Assembly: GCF_016714275.1 (NCBI RefSeq)
Contig: NZ_JADJNP010000002.1
Coordinates: 558,001-622,000 of the forward strand
Length of the DNA stretch: 64,000 nucleotides
DNA from: Tessaracoccus sp.
GTDB taxonomy: Bacteria; Actinomycetota; Actinomycetes; Propionibacteriales; Propionibacteriaceae
Direction: 5' to 3'
Shown: positions 18,241 through 28,068 of the stretch, in pieces
Layout: the number at the start of each line of letters is the position of its first letter
Numbering within the stretch: position 1 is the first letter of the stretch
Position numbers and translations under genes: made by a program
Notes under the pieces: model-generated
What the model was told of the DNA's origin: nothing
Database searches by the model: none
The model's input: the letters and a program-made list of their open reading frames with translations, nothing else

Positions 18241-19590
18241 ATGACGACGGCGCTGCTGACCGATCAATACGAGCTGACAATGGTGCGGGCCGCCATGGAT
18301 GCGGGCACCGCGAACAGGCGAAGCCTCTTCGACCTCTTCACCCGTCGCCTGCCCGAGGGCCGCCGCTACGGCGTCGTCGCAGGGCTCGGCCGAGTGATCG
18401 ACGCGATCGGCGAGTTCTCCTTCGGCGACGCCGAACTGGGTTTCCTGCGCGACCGCGGCATCCTCACCGACGACCTCGCCCACTGGCTCGCCGGCTACCG
18501 CTTCACCGGCGACATCTGGGGCTACCCCGAGGGCGAGGTGTACTTCCCGGGCTCCCCCGTGCTGTCGGTCGAGGGGACGTTCGCCGAGGCCTGCATCTTG
18601 GAGACGGTGCTGCTCAGCATCTACAACCACGACGCCGCCATCGCGGCCGCTGCCTCACGGATGACCGCCATGGCCGGCGACCGCACCTGCGTCGAGATGG
18701 GCTCGCGCCGGACGCACGAGGAGGCCGCCGTCGCCGCTGCGCGCGCGGCGTACCTCGCGGGCTTCGCCTCGACCTCGAACCTCGCGGCCGGCCAGCGCTA
18801 CGGCATCCCCACCATCGGCACAGCGGCACACTCGTTCACGCTGCTGTTCGACGCCGAGGAGGACGCGTTCCGCGCGCAGCTGCACACGCTGGGCGAGAAC
18901 ACGACGCTGCTGGTCGACACCTACGACGTCGAGAAGGCCATCCGGCTGGGCGTCGAGCTGACCGAGGGTCGGCTGGGCGCCGTGCGCCTCGACTCCGGCG
19001 ATCTGCCCATCATGGCCCGCCAGGCCCGCGACCTCCTCGACGACTTGGGCGCGACCAGCACCCGGATCATGGTCACCTCGGACCTCGATGAGTGGCAGAT
19101 CGCGATGCTGCAAGGAGCGCCCGTCGACGGCTACGGCGTCGGCACGTCGCTGGTCACGGGCTCCGGGCATCCGACGTGCGGGTTCGTGTACAAGCTGGTG
19201 GCGCGGGCGTCGTCGGACGAGCCGGGCGCGGAAATGGTGCCTGTCGGCAAGCGGTCGAAGGGCAAGAACACGCTGGGCGGCCGGAAGTTCGCGATGCGCA
19301 GGATCGGCGCCGACGGCGCGGAGGCGGAGGTCATCGGCCTCGGCGCACCGCCGGTAAACGACGGTAACGACCGCGACCTGCTGGTCCCCATCTTCCGTGG
19401 CGGCGAGCTGGTCTACACCGCGACGCTCGATGACGCCCGCCGTCGGCACGCCGAGTCGCTGCGCGAACTCCCTCTGGCCGCCCGCCGCATCTCGAAGGGC
19501 GACCCGGCGATCGAGACGATCATCCTCGACGAGGTCGGCTCACGGACCACGAACCCCTACCAGGCCTCCCCCATCGCCACGAACATCTGA
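18241..19590 (+). CDS. pncB: Nicotinate phosphoribosyltransferase
   Basis: 449 aa. Converts nicotinate and PRPP to nicotinate mononucleotide in NAD salvage. Motifs: LLTDQYELTM at the start, EMGSRRTHEEAAV (active-site region), GTAAHSF with the phosphorylated His, LDSGDLP and YGVGTSL. The start at 18241 follows CTCTCGGGC with no strong ribosome binding site; the frame upstream overlaps clpS. Divergent from clpS as in mycobacteria. Confidence 0.96.
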   Translation: MTTALLTDQYELTMVRAAMDAGTANRRSLFDLFTRRLPEGRRYGVVAGLGRVIDAIGEFSFGDAELGFLRDRGILTDDLAHWLAGYRFTGDIWGYPEGEVYFPGSPVLSVEGTFAEACILETVLLSIYNHDAAIAAAASRMTAMAGDRTCVEMGSRRTHEEAAVAAARAAYLAGFASTSNLAAGQRYGIPTIGTAAHSFTLLFDAEEDAFRAQLHTLGENTTLLVDTYDVEKAIRLGVELTEGRLGAVRLDSGDLPIMARQARDLLDDLGATSTRIMVTSDLDEWQIAMLQGAPVDGYGVGTSLVTGSGHPTCGFVYKLVARASSDEPGAEMVPVGKRSKGKNTLGGRKFAMRRIGADGAEAEVIGLGAPPVNDGNDRDLLVPIFRGGELVYTATLDDARRRHAESLRELPLAARRISKGDPAIETIILDEVGSRTTNPYQASPIATNI

Positions 19591-19625
19591 CTGTCGTCGA
19601 GGACTGGGGTAGCGGCCGCCAACCC

Positions 19626-21782
19626 TCAGTGGCCGCCCCAGCGCGAAACGGGCTGCTCGGGCAGGCCATTCATCACGGCGGCGAGGCGGCGAGGCAGGTC
19701 CGCGGCGAAGACATCCTCGAGGCTCATCCGGTGGCCGTTCTGGTCGGCCAGCGGCACGCGCCAGTTGGGGTACTCGTCGATCGTTCCCGGCTGGTTCTGC
19801 GTGCGGCGCTCACCGACGGCGTCAGTCAGGTTCGCGAGGAGCACCTTCGACGGCGTCCGGAGCAGGAAGCGGTGCAGGGCCAGCATGACCTCGACCGGGT
19901 CGTCCCTCTTCGCCTCATCGAGCACGCCGTCGGCGACCAGCTTGCCGAGCCACTCGGCCTGTTCACGCGCGGCGGCGGCGAGTTCGTCGTCGAGCGGCTC
20001 GGTCAGGATGCCCAGCTGGTCCCGGAGGCGGACGTGGTCGCCGGCGAGGTAGCCCAGCGACGGCGGGAGGTCGTGTGTCGTGACCGATGCCATGCAGTAC
20101 TCGCGCCACCACTGCGCGTCGAGCGGCTCCCCCTGCATGCCGGCCTCGAACCACAGCACGGAGGTGCCGAGGATGCCGCGGCGCGACAGGTATTCGCGCA
20201 CCCAGGGCTCGACGGTACCGAGGTCCTCGCCGACGATCAGCGCCTGCGCGCGCTTCGCCTCGAGCGCGAGGATGCCGACGAGCGCCTCGTGGTTGTTGCG
20301 CACGTACGTGCCGTCGACGGGGCGCCCGCCCATCGGCACCCACCAGAGGCGGAAGAGTCCGATGATGTGGTCGATGCGGACGCCGCCGACGCGGCGGAGC
20401 GCGGCCGACACCATGGCCCGGAACGGCGCGTAGCCGAGCTCGGCAAGCTTGTCGGGGCGCCACGGGGGCTGGCCCCAGTCCTGGCCCAGCTGGTTGTACT
20501 GATCCGGCGGCGCGCCTACGCTCATCCCCTGCGCGAAGACCTCCGGCATCATCCAGGTCTCCGCACCCATGCGGTTCACGCCGACGGCGAGGTCCGTGAC
20601 GATGCCGACGGGCATGCCCACTTCGGCCGCCGCGGTCTGCGCGGCCGACACCTGCGTCTGCGCCACCCACTGAAGCCACTCGAAGAAGTCGACCTCCTGC
20701 GCGTGCTCCTCTGCGAACGCCGCGACCTCCGGCGAGCTCGGGCGCTGCAGTTCAGCGGGCCAGCCGGCCCACTCCTGCCCGTGCACCTCGGTGAGCGCGC
20801 TCCAGACGGCGAAGTTGCGCAGCCCTGCGCCCTCGCGTCGGCGGAAGTCGTCGTAGGCGATCCGACGCGCGGGGCGGAGCCCCACCGCATGGATCAGGCG
20901 CAACGCCGCCAGCTTCGCCGGCCAGACCGCGTTACGGTCGATGATCCCCGCCTTCGCGCCCGCGGCCCGGGCGCGCTTGTGCAGCGCCCGCACCTGGCGG
21001 CGTTCGTCGCGGCCGAGGGCGCCGTACTCGGGCACCGCCTCGGGACGGACGTAGATGGGGTTGATGAAGCGCCTGCTCGACGGCAGGTACGGCGACGGCT
21101 CCATGGGCGCCACCGCCTGCGCGGCGTGCAGCGGGTTGATCAGCACGTAGCCGGCGAACTGCCGGGTGCCGGACCAGGTGATGAGGTCGCCGAGGTCCGC
21201 GAGGTCGCCGATACCCCAGGAGCCCCTTGAAGTCACCGAGTACAACTGCGTGCCGTAGCCCCAGATCCGCTTGCCGCGCATCGCGGGCGGAAGGCCCACG
21301 AACGACGGCGTGACGATCAGCGACGCGCGGCGTTCGCCGTCGACCGTCCGCGCGACGACGTCGTGATAGCCGGTGGGGAGGTCCGCGCCGAGCCAGAACG
21401 TCGCCTCGCCGAGGGCCGCGCCGTCGACGAGACGGTCCGGGACGGTGTTGTCGCTCTGCCACGCGGGGCGCGTCTCCCCCGTCTCCAGCTCAATGTGCAC
21501 CTGGACCTCGGAGCCGGCCGGGACGTGCACGGCGACGTGGATCCCCTGCCCCTCCTCCGCCACGGTGCAGTGCGGCAGCGTCAGGCGCCAGCGCTCGTCC
21601 TCGAGTCGTGCCCACGCGGCCTCCGCGGCCTCGGGAGTGGCGGCGTCGACGTCGAACGCGGCGAGCACGCGCACGATGGTGTCGGCAGGAATGGCTACGT
21701 AGCGGCCCTTCCAGTCCCAGAACTCGCGGGCGATCCCGAAGCGGTCGGCGAGCCGCTCGAGGGCAGGGCTGTACTCAGCCAT
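19626..21782 (-). CDS. malQ: 4-alpha-glucanotransferase
   Basis: 718 aa GH77 amylomaltase acting on maltodextrins or glycogen breakdown products. Actinobacterial long form with an N-terminal beta domain (1-160). Barrel signatures: IWGYGTQLYSVTS, GVRIDHIIGLFRLWWVP (nucleophile Asp), GEDLGTVEPWVR (acid/base Glu) and TTHDLPP. The ATG at 21782 has AGGAG 10 bases upstream. That start region is duplicated in tandem just upstream. Confidence 0.96.
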   Translation of the reverse strand: MAEYSPALERLADRFGIAREFWDWKGRYVAIPADTIVRVLAAFDVDAATPEAAEAAWARLEDERWRLTLPHCTVAEEGQGIHVAVHVPAGSEVQVHIELETGETRPAWQSDNTVPDRLVDGAALGEATFWLGADLPTGYHDVVARTVDGERRASLIVTPSFVGLPPAMRGKRIWGYGTQLYSVTSRGSWGIGDLADLGDLITWSGTRQFAGYVLINPLHAAQAVAPMEPSPYLPSSRRFINPIYVRPEAVPEYGALGRDERRQVRALHKRARAAGAKAGIIDRNAVWPAKLAALRLIHAVGLRPARRIAYDDFRRREGAGLRNFAVWSALTEVHGQEWAGWPAELQRPSSPEVAAFAEEHAQEVDFFEWLQWVAQTQVSAAQTAAAEVGMPVGIVTDLAVGVNRMGAETWMMPEVFAQGMSVGAPPDQYNQLGQDWGQPPWRPDKLAELGYAPFRAMVSAALRRVGGVRIDHIIGLFRLWWVPMGGRPVDGTYVRNNHEALVGILALEAKRAQALIVGEDLGTVEPWVREYLSRRGILGTSVLWFEAGMQGEPLDAQWWREYCMASVTTHDLPPSLGYLAGDHVRLRDQLGILTEPLDDELAAAAREQAEWLGKLVADGVLDEAKRDDPVEVMLALHRFLLRTPSKVLLANLTDAVGERRTQNQPGTIDEYPNWRVPLADQNGHRMSLEDVFAADLPRRLAAVMNGLPEQPVSRWGGH

Positions 21783-21810
21783 GAGGGTTGGCTCCTACTC
21801 TGGACACCAT
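21775..21810 (-). other. 11-codon upstream ORF created by leader duplication
   Basis: The second copy of the malQ start region carries the same AGGAG-spaced ATG, opening an 11-codon frame (MVSRVGANPHG) that stops 8 bases inside malQ in another frame. Ribosomes starting there would end over the malQ start, so it could modulate malQ translation. The frame is seen; its effect is inference. Confidence 0.4.
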
Positions 21811-21836
21811 GAGGGTTGGCTCCTTCTCTGGACGCC
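21781..21836. repeat. Tandem 28-bp duplication at the malQ start
   Basis: Two copies, 21781-21808 and 21809-21836, differing at two positions. Each holds the ribosome binding site and an ATG of malQ on the minus strand. Confidence 0.9.
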
Positions 21837-21851
21837 GTCAGGTGGGCTGTC

Positions 21852-22652
21852 TTACCGGACCTTGAGGACGTACGTGCGCGCGATCAAGTCTTGCAGCGAT
21901 TGGCGGTTGCGGTTGACCAGGAGACAAATTCCCGAGGGCAACGTCACGTACCACAACACGTACGCGAAAGCGCCGAGGACGCCACGCACGATGGCCGCGC
22001 CCCACCCGAGCTTTGCCTCGGGGCCGTCGCCCACCTTGACGACCCGCAAGCCGACCGCGAGCTGCCCGAGCGTCGCGCCGACGGCGCCGACCATGACGGT
22101 CCGGTAGACGGCGAAGAGCACGAACATCACGACGGTCAGCTGGGTGTTGAGGGCGATCACGGCGTCGGGCAGCGGCGGCGGGTCCCCGACGGGGTTGTCC
22201 GCCCACATCGTGAGATCGCGCGTCCACCGGTCGAACACGGCCAGCATCTGACCGGTGATGCCGAACGCGGATGCGACGATCCAGCCGACGATCGTGATCA
22301 GGACGCTGTCGATCAGGTATCCCAGCAGTCGCCAGCCGAAGGCGGCGATGCGAACGATGGGGCCTACCGTCGGCCCTGGCCCATAGTTGTAGGTGTACGT
22401 GCCTGGGTGCTGCTGGTGCGACATCGGCTGCTGGTACCCGTGCTGCTGCCCCTGGTGACCATCCTGCTGAGGGTAGCTCTGCGGGGGCGCGCCGTAGGTC
22501 TGCTGCGGCGGCGCCATCGACTCGGCCGGTGGTGGCGGCGCGGGCTTGTCCCGGGTGGCCTGCGACCAGGCCACGCCGTCCCAGAAGCGTTCGCCGTCGG
22601 ACCCGGCGGGGTCGGGGTACCAACCGGCCGGTGGCTGGGGCGTGTGTGTCAT
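21852..22652 (-). CDS. RDD family membrane protein with DUF2510 motif
   Basis: 266 aa. N-terminal DUF2510 motif (PPAGWYPDPAGSDGERFWDG), a Gln/Pro-rich low-complexity linker (about 38-88), then an RDD domain with about three transmembrane helices. RDD proteins are small membrane proteins of uncertain, perhaps transport-related, role. Start at 22652 (MTHTPQPPAG) puts the DUF2510 motif at the usual position. Nothing nearby suggests a substrate. Confidence 0.88.
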   Translation of the reverse strand: MTHTPQPPAGWYPDPAGSDGERFWDGVAWSQATRDKPAPPPPAESMAPPQQTYGAPPQSYPQQDGHQGQQHGYQQPMSHQQHPGTYTYNYGPGPTVGPIVRIAAFGWRLLGYLIDSVLITIVGWIVASAFGITGQMLAVFDRWTRDLTMWADNPVGDPPPLPDAVIALNTQLTVVMFVLFAVYRTVMVGAVGATLGQLAVGLRVVKVGDGPEAKLGWGAAIVRGVLGAFAYVLWYVTLPSGICLLVNRNRQSLQDLIARTYVLKVR

Positions 22653-22687
22653 GCCCCCGAATCTACCGTGACCGGCGGATGTCGCGC

Positions 22688-23323
22688 CTACCCTGACTCG
22701 CCGGAGCCGTGGAGCCACGCGGTGAGCGCCCGCTGGTTGACCACGCCTGCCCGCTGGAAGATCTTCTTGAGCCGCTTGTGCACCCCAGACCTGGTCAGGC
22801 GCACGTCGGCGGCCATCTCCCGAACGCTGCCGCCCCGCAACACATGCTCGAGCAGCTGCCGATCCACCTTGTTCGGGGCGACCCTTTCCGCCCGCTCGGG
22901 GTCGAGGATCGCCAGCCGGTCGAGGTGCCGGGTCAACGTGTCGGCGACGACCTTGTTGCCGACATTGTATCCCGCATGCACCGCCTTGAGCGCCGCCGCG
23001 ATGTTGACCAGGTTCGAGTCCTTGTACACGAAGCCCCCGACGCCAACCTCCAGCGCATTGAGCACCTCGCCCGTGTCGAAGGCCGTCATCATGAGCACCT
23101 TCGACGGCGAGCCTGCGGCGTGCATCGCGGCGGCAACCTGCACCCCGGTCATCCCGGGAAGCCGGACGTCCATCAGCCAGACGTCGACGGGCGCCTCGAC
23201 GTCGAGGGCCGCCTCCCCGCTCGTGACGGCAGCCACCACATCCAGTTCCGGGTCACCACGAAGGGCAGCTTCGAGCCCATGCAGAAGCAACCTGTCGTCG
23301 TCACAGATGGCTACACGAATCAT
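22688..23323 (-). CDS. LuxR-type response regulator
   Basis: 211 aa from ATG 23323, with AAGGAG 8 bases upstream and an ATGA overlap with the kinase. Receiver domain 1-120 with acidic pocket (CDDDR), phospho-Asp52 (LMDVRLPG), Thr (MMTAF) and Lys (VYKDS). C-terminal HTH 145-205 (SVREMAADVRLTRSGVHKRLKKIF), LuxR-like but divergent. Partner of the truncated kinase gene upstream. Confidence 0.92.
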   Translation of the reverse strand: MIRVAICDDDRLLLHGLEAALRGDPELDVVAAVTSGEAALDVEAPVDVWLMDVRLPGMTGVQVAAAMHAAGSPSKVLMMTAFDTGEVLNALEVGVGGFVYKDSNLVNIAAALKAVHAGYNVGNKVVADTLTRHLDRLAILDPERAERVAPNKVDRQLLEHVLRGGSVREMAADVRLTRSGVHKRLKKIFQRAGVVNQRALTAWLHGSGESG

Positions 23324-24318
23324 GTCAGCGCTCCTTCGCGTCGCGTGATCGGGACGTCCGCGTGCAGCGTCCATGTTTCTCCGTTCAGGGAGGAGGCGGC
23401 GGTCCCGCCGGCTAGGGCAGCGTGCCGGCGCATGCCGACGAGTCCCAGCGACCGGCGCTCCCGCGCACGTCGGGCCTTGGCCACGTTGGTGACCACGACC
23501 GTCAGGAGGTCCCCGTTCCGGGAGGCTCCGACGCGGCATGGGTGCGCCTTGTCGCCGTGCTTGAGCACGTTGTGCAGGGCCTCTGCGATGATCCGGCTGA
23601 CCACCAGATCCACTTCGGGTGGCAGTTCGGCGAGCAGCACGTCCATCTCCGGAGCTTGCTCAACCACGAACCCTGTGGCGGTCAGTTCCGCAACGCCTGC
23701 CCGCGCCGCGTCGACGGCGCCAACCGTCCCGAATGGCTGCGAGCTACCCTCGCGTTGCAGATCGGCGGTGACCTCGCGCAGCGTCGCGTCTGCGCTTCGC
23801 ACGCGATGGATCAGTTCATCGAGGAAAGCGGGATCGGACCGCTGCTCCGCGGTCGCGCTGTCGGCGCGGACCAGCACACCCGTGAGATTGCGCCCAACGA
23901 AGTCGTGGATATCGACGGCCATCCGCATCTGGCGCTCGACGAACTCCTTGGAGACCCGCTCGGCCTCCACCCGCGCCACCCAGCGAAACCCGAGCCCTAT
24001 GACCCAGGCGATGAACAACACGACTGAGGGCACCACGACGATTTCGAGCACATTCAACACATCTGCGGAGCGTCGCCGCATGAGCACCACCATGGTCGCC
24101 ACAATCACGGCCGTGGCGACGGCCGCGCGTCCGAACTGTCCTTTCCTGACCAGCAGAGTTACGACGCAGGCGCAGATGTAGGACGAGAACCCGAGCCCTG
24201 TCGGATCGGCAACCAGGCCGACAAGGCAGCTCAACAGGACGCCGAGCAGCCCCCAGCCAGACCATCGCGCGGCCAGCAGGAGTGCCATCGGGACTGTCAA
24301 GTTTTCGGTGTAAGTCAT
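23320..24318 (-). pseudogene. Sensor histidine kinase, 5' end replaced by IS256
   Basis: 332 aa from ATG 24318, but residues 1-10 are encoded by the end of the adjacent insertion sequence; native sequence starts at about Met11 (24288). Four transmembrane helices remain (to about 112), then HisKA_3-type H box IHDFVGRNL (His138), N box EALHNVLKHG (Asn250) and a G box LGLVGMRRHA. The original N-terminus and promoter are gone. It may still be made: ATG 24318 lies two bases after the transposase stop, allowing reinitiation (inference). Called pseudogene because of the lost 5' end. Confidence 0.75.
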
Positions 24319-25380
24319 GGTTAGTGGCTGTGGGCGGACAGCCGGCCGTTGAAGGTGATGTCGAAGGCGTTGAGAGCACCCTTCCATCGCTGGGTCCAGC
24401 GGGCTCTGCCCTTCCCCGTCGGGTCGAGCGCCATCACGGCAAGGTAGACACACTTGAGCGCGGCTTGCTCGTTCGGGAAGTGTCCACGAGCCTTCACCGC
24501 CTTCCGGATCCGGGCGTTCACGGACTCGATCGCGTTCGTGGTGCATACGATCCGGCGGATCTCGCGGTCGAACTGCAAGAACGGGACGAACTCCGCCCAG
24601 GCGTTCTCCCACAGCCTGACGATCGCCGGGTACTTGGCGCCCCAGGCGTCTTGGAAGTCGAGGAACCGGTCCTCGGCCTCGCTGACGGTCGCAGCCTGAT
24701 AGACAGGCTTCAGGGCCCGGCTGATCTTGTCCCAGTCCTGACGGGCGGCGTACTTAAAGCTGTTCCGCATCAAGTGCACGATGCAGGTTTGCACGATCGT
24801 CTGCGACCACACCGTGTTCACGGCATCCGGGAGACCGGTCAGGCCATCGCAGACCAGCATCAACACGTCCTGGACGCCGCGGTTCTTGATCTCGGTGAGC
24901 ACCTGGAGCCAGTACTTCGCACCCTCGCCACCGTCACCGCACCACAGACCCAGGATGTCCCGGTTACCCTCGCTGGTGACCGCGAGGGCGACGTAGATGG
25001 GCCGGTTCGCGACTTGGCCGTCGCGGACCTTGACGTGGATCGCGTCGATGAACACCACCGGATAGACCGGATCCAACGGCCGGTTCTGCCACGCGGCCAT
25101 GCCGTCGAGGACCTTGTCGGTGATCGCCCCGATCGTGGTCTTCGACACCTCCGACCCATACACATCGGCCAGGTGCGCACTGATGTCGCCGTGTGTCATC
25201 CCCCGTGCGGACAGCGACAGCACGATGTCTTCGATCGCGCCGAGCCGGCGCTGCCGCTTCGCGACAATCTGGGGCTCGAACGTGCCGGCCCGGTCCCGCG
25301 GGACATCAATCTCGATCGGGCCAGCCTTGGTGGTCACGGTCTTCGACCGGGTCCCGTTGCGGGCGTTGCCGTCCGTCGAG
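24291..25380 (-). mobile_element. IS256-family element, 5' part missing
   Basis: One end is visible near 24291 (rev. comp. ACTTACACCGAAAACTTGACAGTCC), typical of actinobacterial IS256 members as I remember them. The other end is absent: the transposase frame breaks at about 25380 where ISL3-type sequence begins. No target duplication can be recognised because the left part is lost. Confidence 0.8.
24321..25380 (-). pseudogene. IS256-family transposase, N-terminally truncated
   Basis: About 350 codons of the Mutator/IS256 DDE transposase, from NARNGTRSKTV to the natural stop. Catalytic residues are all present (FIDAIHVKVRD, VCDGLTGLPDA, TTNAIESVNARIRK). The first roughly 60-80 codons are missing: an in-frame TAA marks the junction at about 25380. 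A GTG at 25337 could start a shorter product. Probably inactive. Confidence 0.88.
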
Positions 25381-26772
25381 GGTTACCACACCACCTGATT
25401 CGCGAGGACCTCGACGATGCCCGATCCTACTTCCTGCTGCCGTGGCGTCGGCGGCTACTGCCAGCGCTGCGATCTTCTGGTCGGCCTGCCGGGGCTCCAC
25501 GTGATCGGTGTCGAACGCGATAACGCAGGGCTTCGGGTTGAGGTCGAATCCGTGCGGCCGGAGGTGATGGGCTGTCGCGCCTGCGGTGTTGTCGCGCATG
25601 CCCATGGCCGGCAGAGGATCGAGCTGACCGATGCGCCGTGTTTCGGAGCGCCGGTCAGCCTGTGGTGGCGGAAACGACGCTGGCTATGTCGCGAGCCGAT
25701 GTGTCCGGTGACCTCGTTCATGGAGCAAGACCCGGCGATCGCGCCACGCAGGGCGCTGCTCACCAGCAGGGCGACAAGGTGGGCGATCGGGCAGATGCGG
25801 CGGGAGAACGCCTCGGTCCAAGGTCTGGCCCGGCAACTCGGCTGCAGCTGGAAGACGCTGTGGCGGGCCGTGAAGCCGGTGCTGGAGGCCGCTGCGGCGG
25901 ACGAGTCGCGGTTCGCGGGGGTCACCTGTCTGGGCGTCGACGAACACATCTGGCACCACGTCTCGACCAAGCCCGTCGAGTTGGGCGGGCGGGGGCCCAA
26001 AGAGTTCACCGGCATGGTCGATCTGAGCCGTGACAAGGATGGACATGTCCGATCCCGGCTGTTGGATCTGGTCCCGGGCCGCTCCGGGGAGGCCTACAAG
26101 ACTTGGTTGAAGGCCCGCGGCGACACCTTCCGAAGGAGGGTCGAGGTCGCCACGCTGGATCCGTTCCACGGCTACAGATGCGCTATCGATGACCAGCTCG
26201 AGGACGCCGTGGCTGTTCTCGACGCGTTCCACGTCGTCAAGCTCGGCACCGCGGCCGTCGACGAGGTCCGACGCCGCGTCCAGCAGGAGATCCACGGCCA
26301 CCGTGGCCGCAAGACCGACCCGTTGTATCGGATCCGCAACATCCTGCGCGCCGGACAAGAACACCTCACCGACCGCCAGAAGACCCGGCTGGAGTCGGCG
26401 TTCAGCACAGACGAGCGCCATGTCGAGGTCGAGGTCGCCTGGCACTGCGCCCAACAACTCCGCTCGGTCTACCACTAGCCCAGTCACCCCGAAGGCCGTC
26501 AGATCGCGGAGAGAATCCTGGACTCGTTCCCGTCGTGCCCGATCCCGGAGATCGCTCGTCTCGGCCGCACCCTGAACCAGTGGCGCGACGCGTTCCTCGG
26601 CTACTTCACCACCGCGGGCGCGAACAACGGCGGAACCGAAGCCATCAACGGGCTGATCGAGCTGGCCCGCCGGGTCGCCCGCGGGTTCCGCGATCCCGAC
26701 AACTACCGCCTCAGAATGCTCCTCATCGGCGGCGGCTTACGCATCTGACCCCACGCTCACGTCAGAAGAGCC
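25381..26772 (+). mobile_element. ISL3-family element, left end not found
   Basis: Right terminal repeat ends at 26772 (rev. comp. GGCTCTTCTGACGTGAGC, the usual ISL3 GGCTCTTC end). The matching left end is not seen before the transposase, where IS256 sequence abuts directly, so it is left-truncated or recombined with IS256. Confidence 0.8.
25417..26748 (+). pseudogene. ISL3-family transposase with internal amber codon
   Basis: 444 codons with an in-frame TAG at 26476-26478 (codon 354). N-terminal zinc-finger-like Cys pairs (CCRGVGGYCQRC; CRACGV), DDE residues at GVDEHIWHH and TLDPFHGY; the last Glu (NNGGTEAINGLIEL) lies beyond the TAG in the same frame. A CAG-to-TAG change would explain it. 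The shortened 353-aa product lacks the third catalytic residue and should be inactive. Confidence 0.9.
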
Positions 26773-27850
26773 GCTTAACCGTTACCGCCGCGGCTGCAAT
26801 AGTGGCTTTCGAACCGTCCGATTTCGGCTTCAGTTGAGACACATCGAAGTCGAAGAAGCTCCTCGCCTTGTATGCCGGAGAACACCCCGTCCAGTTGCAG
26901 TACCCGACCCGGAACACGTCGTTGGTGTTGTAGTAACTCGACCCGGTGCTACGGACAACCAAGAAATTGTTGCGATCCTTCCCCAACGACGGATCGATGA
27001 ACACCGGATACACCACATCCGCGCCCGTCAACGCATCCTGATCCGGCGACAACACCACCTCCAGGCCCTCATCCGAGGGCAGCGCTGACTCGGTCACCTC
27101 GATCGGAGCCACGACCTCCGCGGGAGACGTCGCGTCGGGGATGTCCTCTTCTGAGGTAGGTGCCGAGTCCCACATCACCGGCGACGGAGACGTGAACACG
27201 GCCTCGCCCTCCGCATCGACGGCCTCAGCGGAACCGTCCCCGGCAACCACATAGTCCAGGCCATCACCCTCGATCCGGAAGGCCAAGCTCTCCAGCTCCG
27301 GGTTCGACGCCGCCTGCCGGTTCTTTACGACAAGCACCTCGGAGAACGACTCCGCGGACACGGACACCACGAGATCAACACCAGGCAACACCTCGGGATA
27401 GGTCACCTGATCGCCATCCACGCTCGGCGCCGGCAGCACAAACGGAACATGCATCGTCACCGCATGGTCCCCGTCGCGCACCGTCGCCAGGGCGGTGTCC
27501 CCACCTGCAGAGAAGTCCATCTCCAGCACCGACGCCGCCGGCTCCAGCCGGTTACCCGCCTCCACCACGGTCGTGTCGACGGGACCGAACTCCTCGCCGT
27601 CGCGCACCCGGACAGCCGCACGATCCAGCGTCAACGTCACAGTCCCGTCGGGATTCGCGACACTCAAGCTGTGCTCATCGGTCAACTCGGGTATCTCCAC
27701 CGACGATCCCGAGGACACCGCGTCCGCCATCGCCTCTGCGACAGGGTCATCCGGCAACTCCGGGTCCGCTGACGCAACCAGCGAAACACCCGACAAGACC
27801 AACGCCATACCCAAGGCAGGCACCAGCCAACGATCACACAAACGGGCCAT
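26773..27850 (-). pseudogene. Large secreted protein, 5' fragment cut by ISL3
   Basis: N-terminal 360 aa of a secreted protein. Starts at ATG 27850 (GGAGG 9 bases upstream) with a signal peptide (LVPALGMALVLSGVSLVASA). The remainder resembles the N-terminus of large actinobacterial wall or polymorphic-toxin proteins (DNRLRE/RHS-type), with a late KARSFFDFDVSQL segment. The frame runs into the ISL3 end at 26772 and stops in KRLF. The C-terminal part, with any effector domain, is absent from this window. Family call is tentative. Confidence 0.75.
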
Positions 27851-28040
27851 CACAGACACCCTCCACACTGAGGAACCAAGACGCCGAGTGGGGGCTGCCA
27901 CGCCGTCTACCGCGCAACCTACAACCGGCCTGTGCCGCTTAGCGCCGCATCGAGAGCAACCGGGTAGCGAAGTCCACAACCTGGGCAGCAGACTACCTAT
28001 GCGGGGGACACCACTGCCCACACCTCGGCACGTGACACAT

Positions 28041-28056
28041 ATACCCTCGGGGGTAT
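28041..28056. promoter_or_regulatory. CsoR/CstR-type operator, CoADR-rhodanese gene
   Basis: ATACCC-TCGG-GGGTAT: a perfect 6-4-6 palindrome 12 bases upstream of the ATG at 28069. GC-rich core with ATAC/GTAT ends is the classic CsoR-family operator form. The same pattern precedes the repressor gene at 30106-30121. Confidence 0.85.
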
Positions 28057-28068
28057 ATTCTTCCTCTC

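Noticed and set aside
26476..26478. Amber recoding (for example pyrrolysine) as an explanation of the in-frame TAG codons
   Set aside because: Core genes here end in TAG, and both interrupted genes lie in decaying accessory DNA; simple nonsense mutation is enough.
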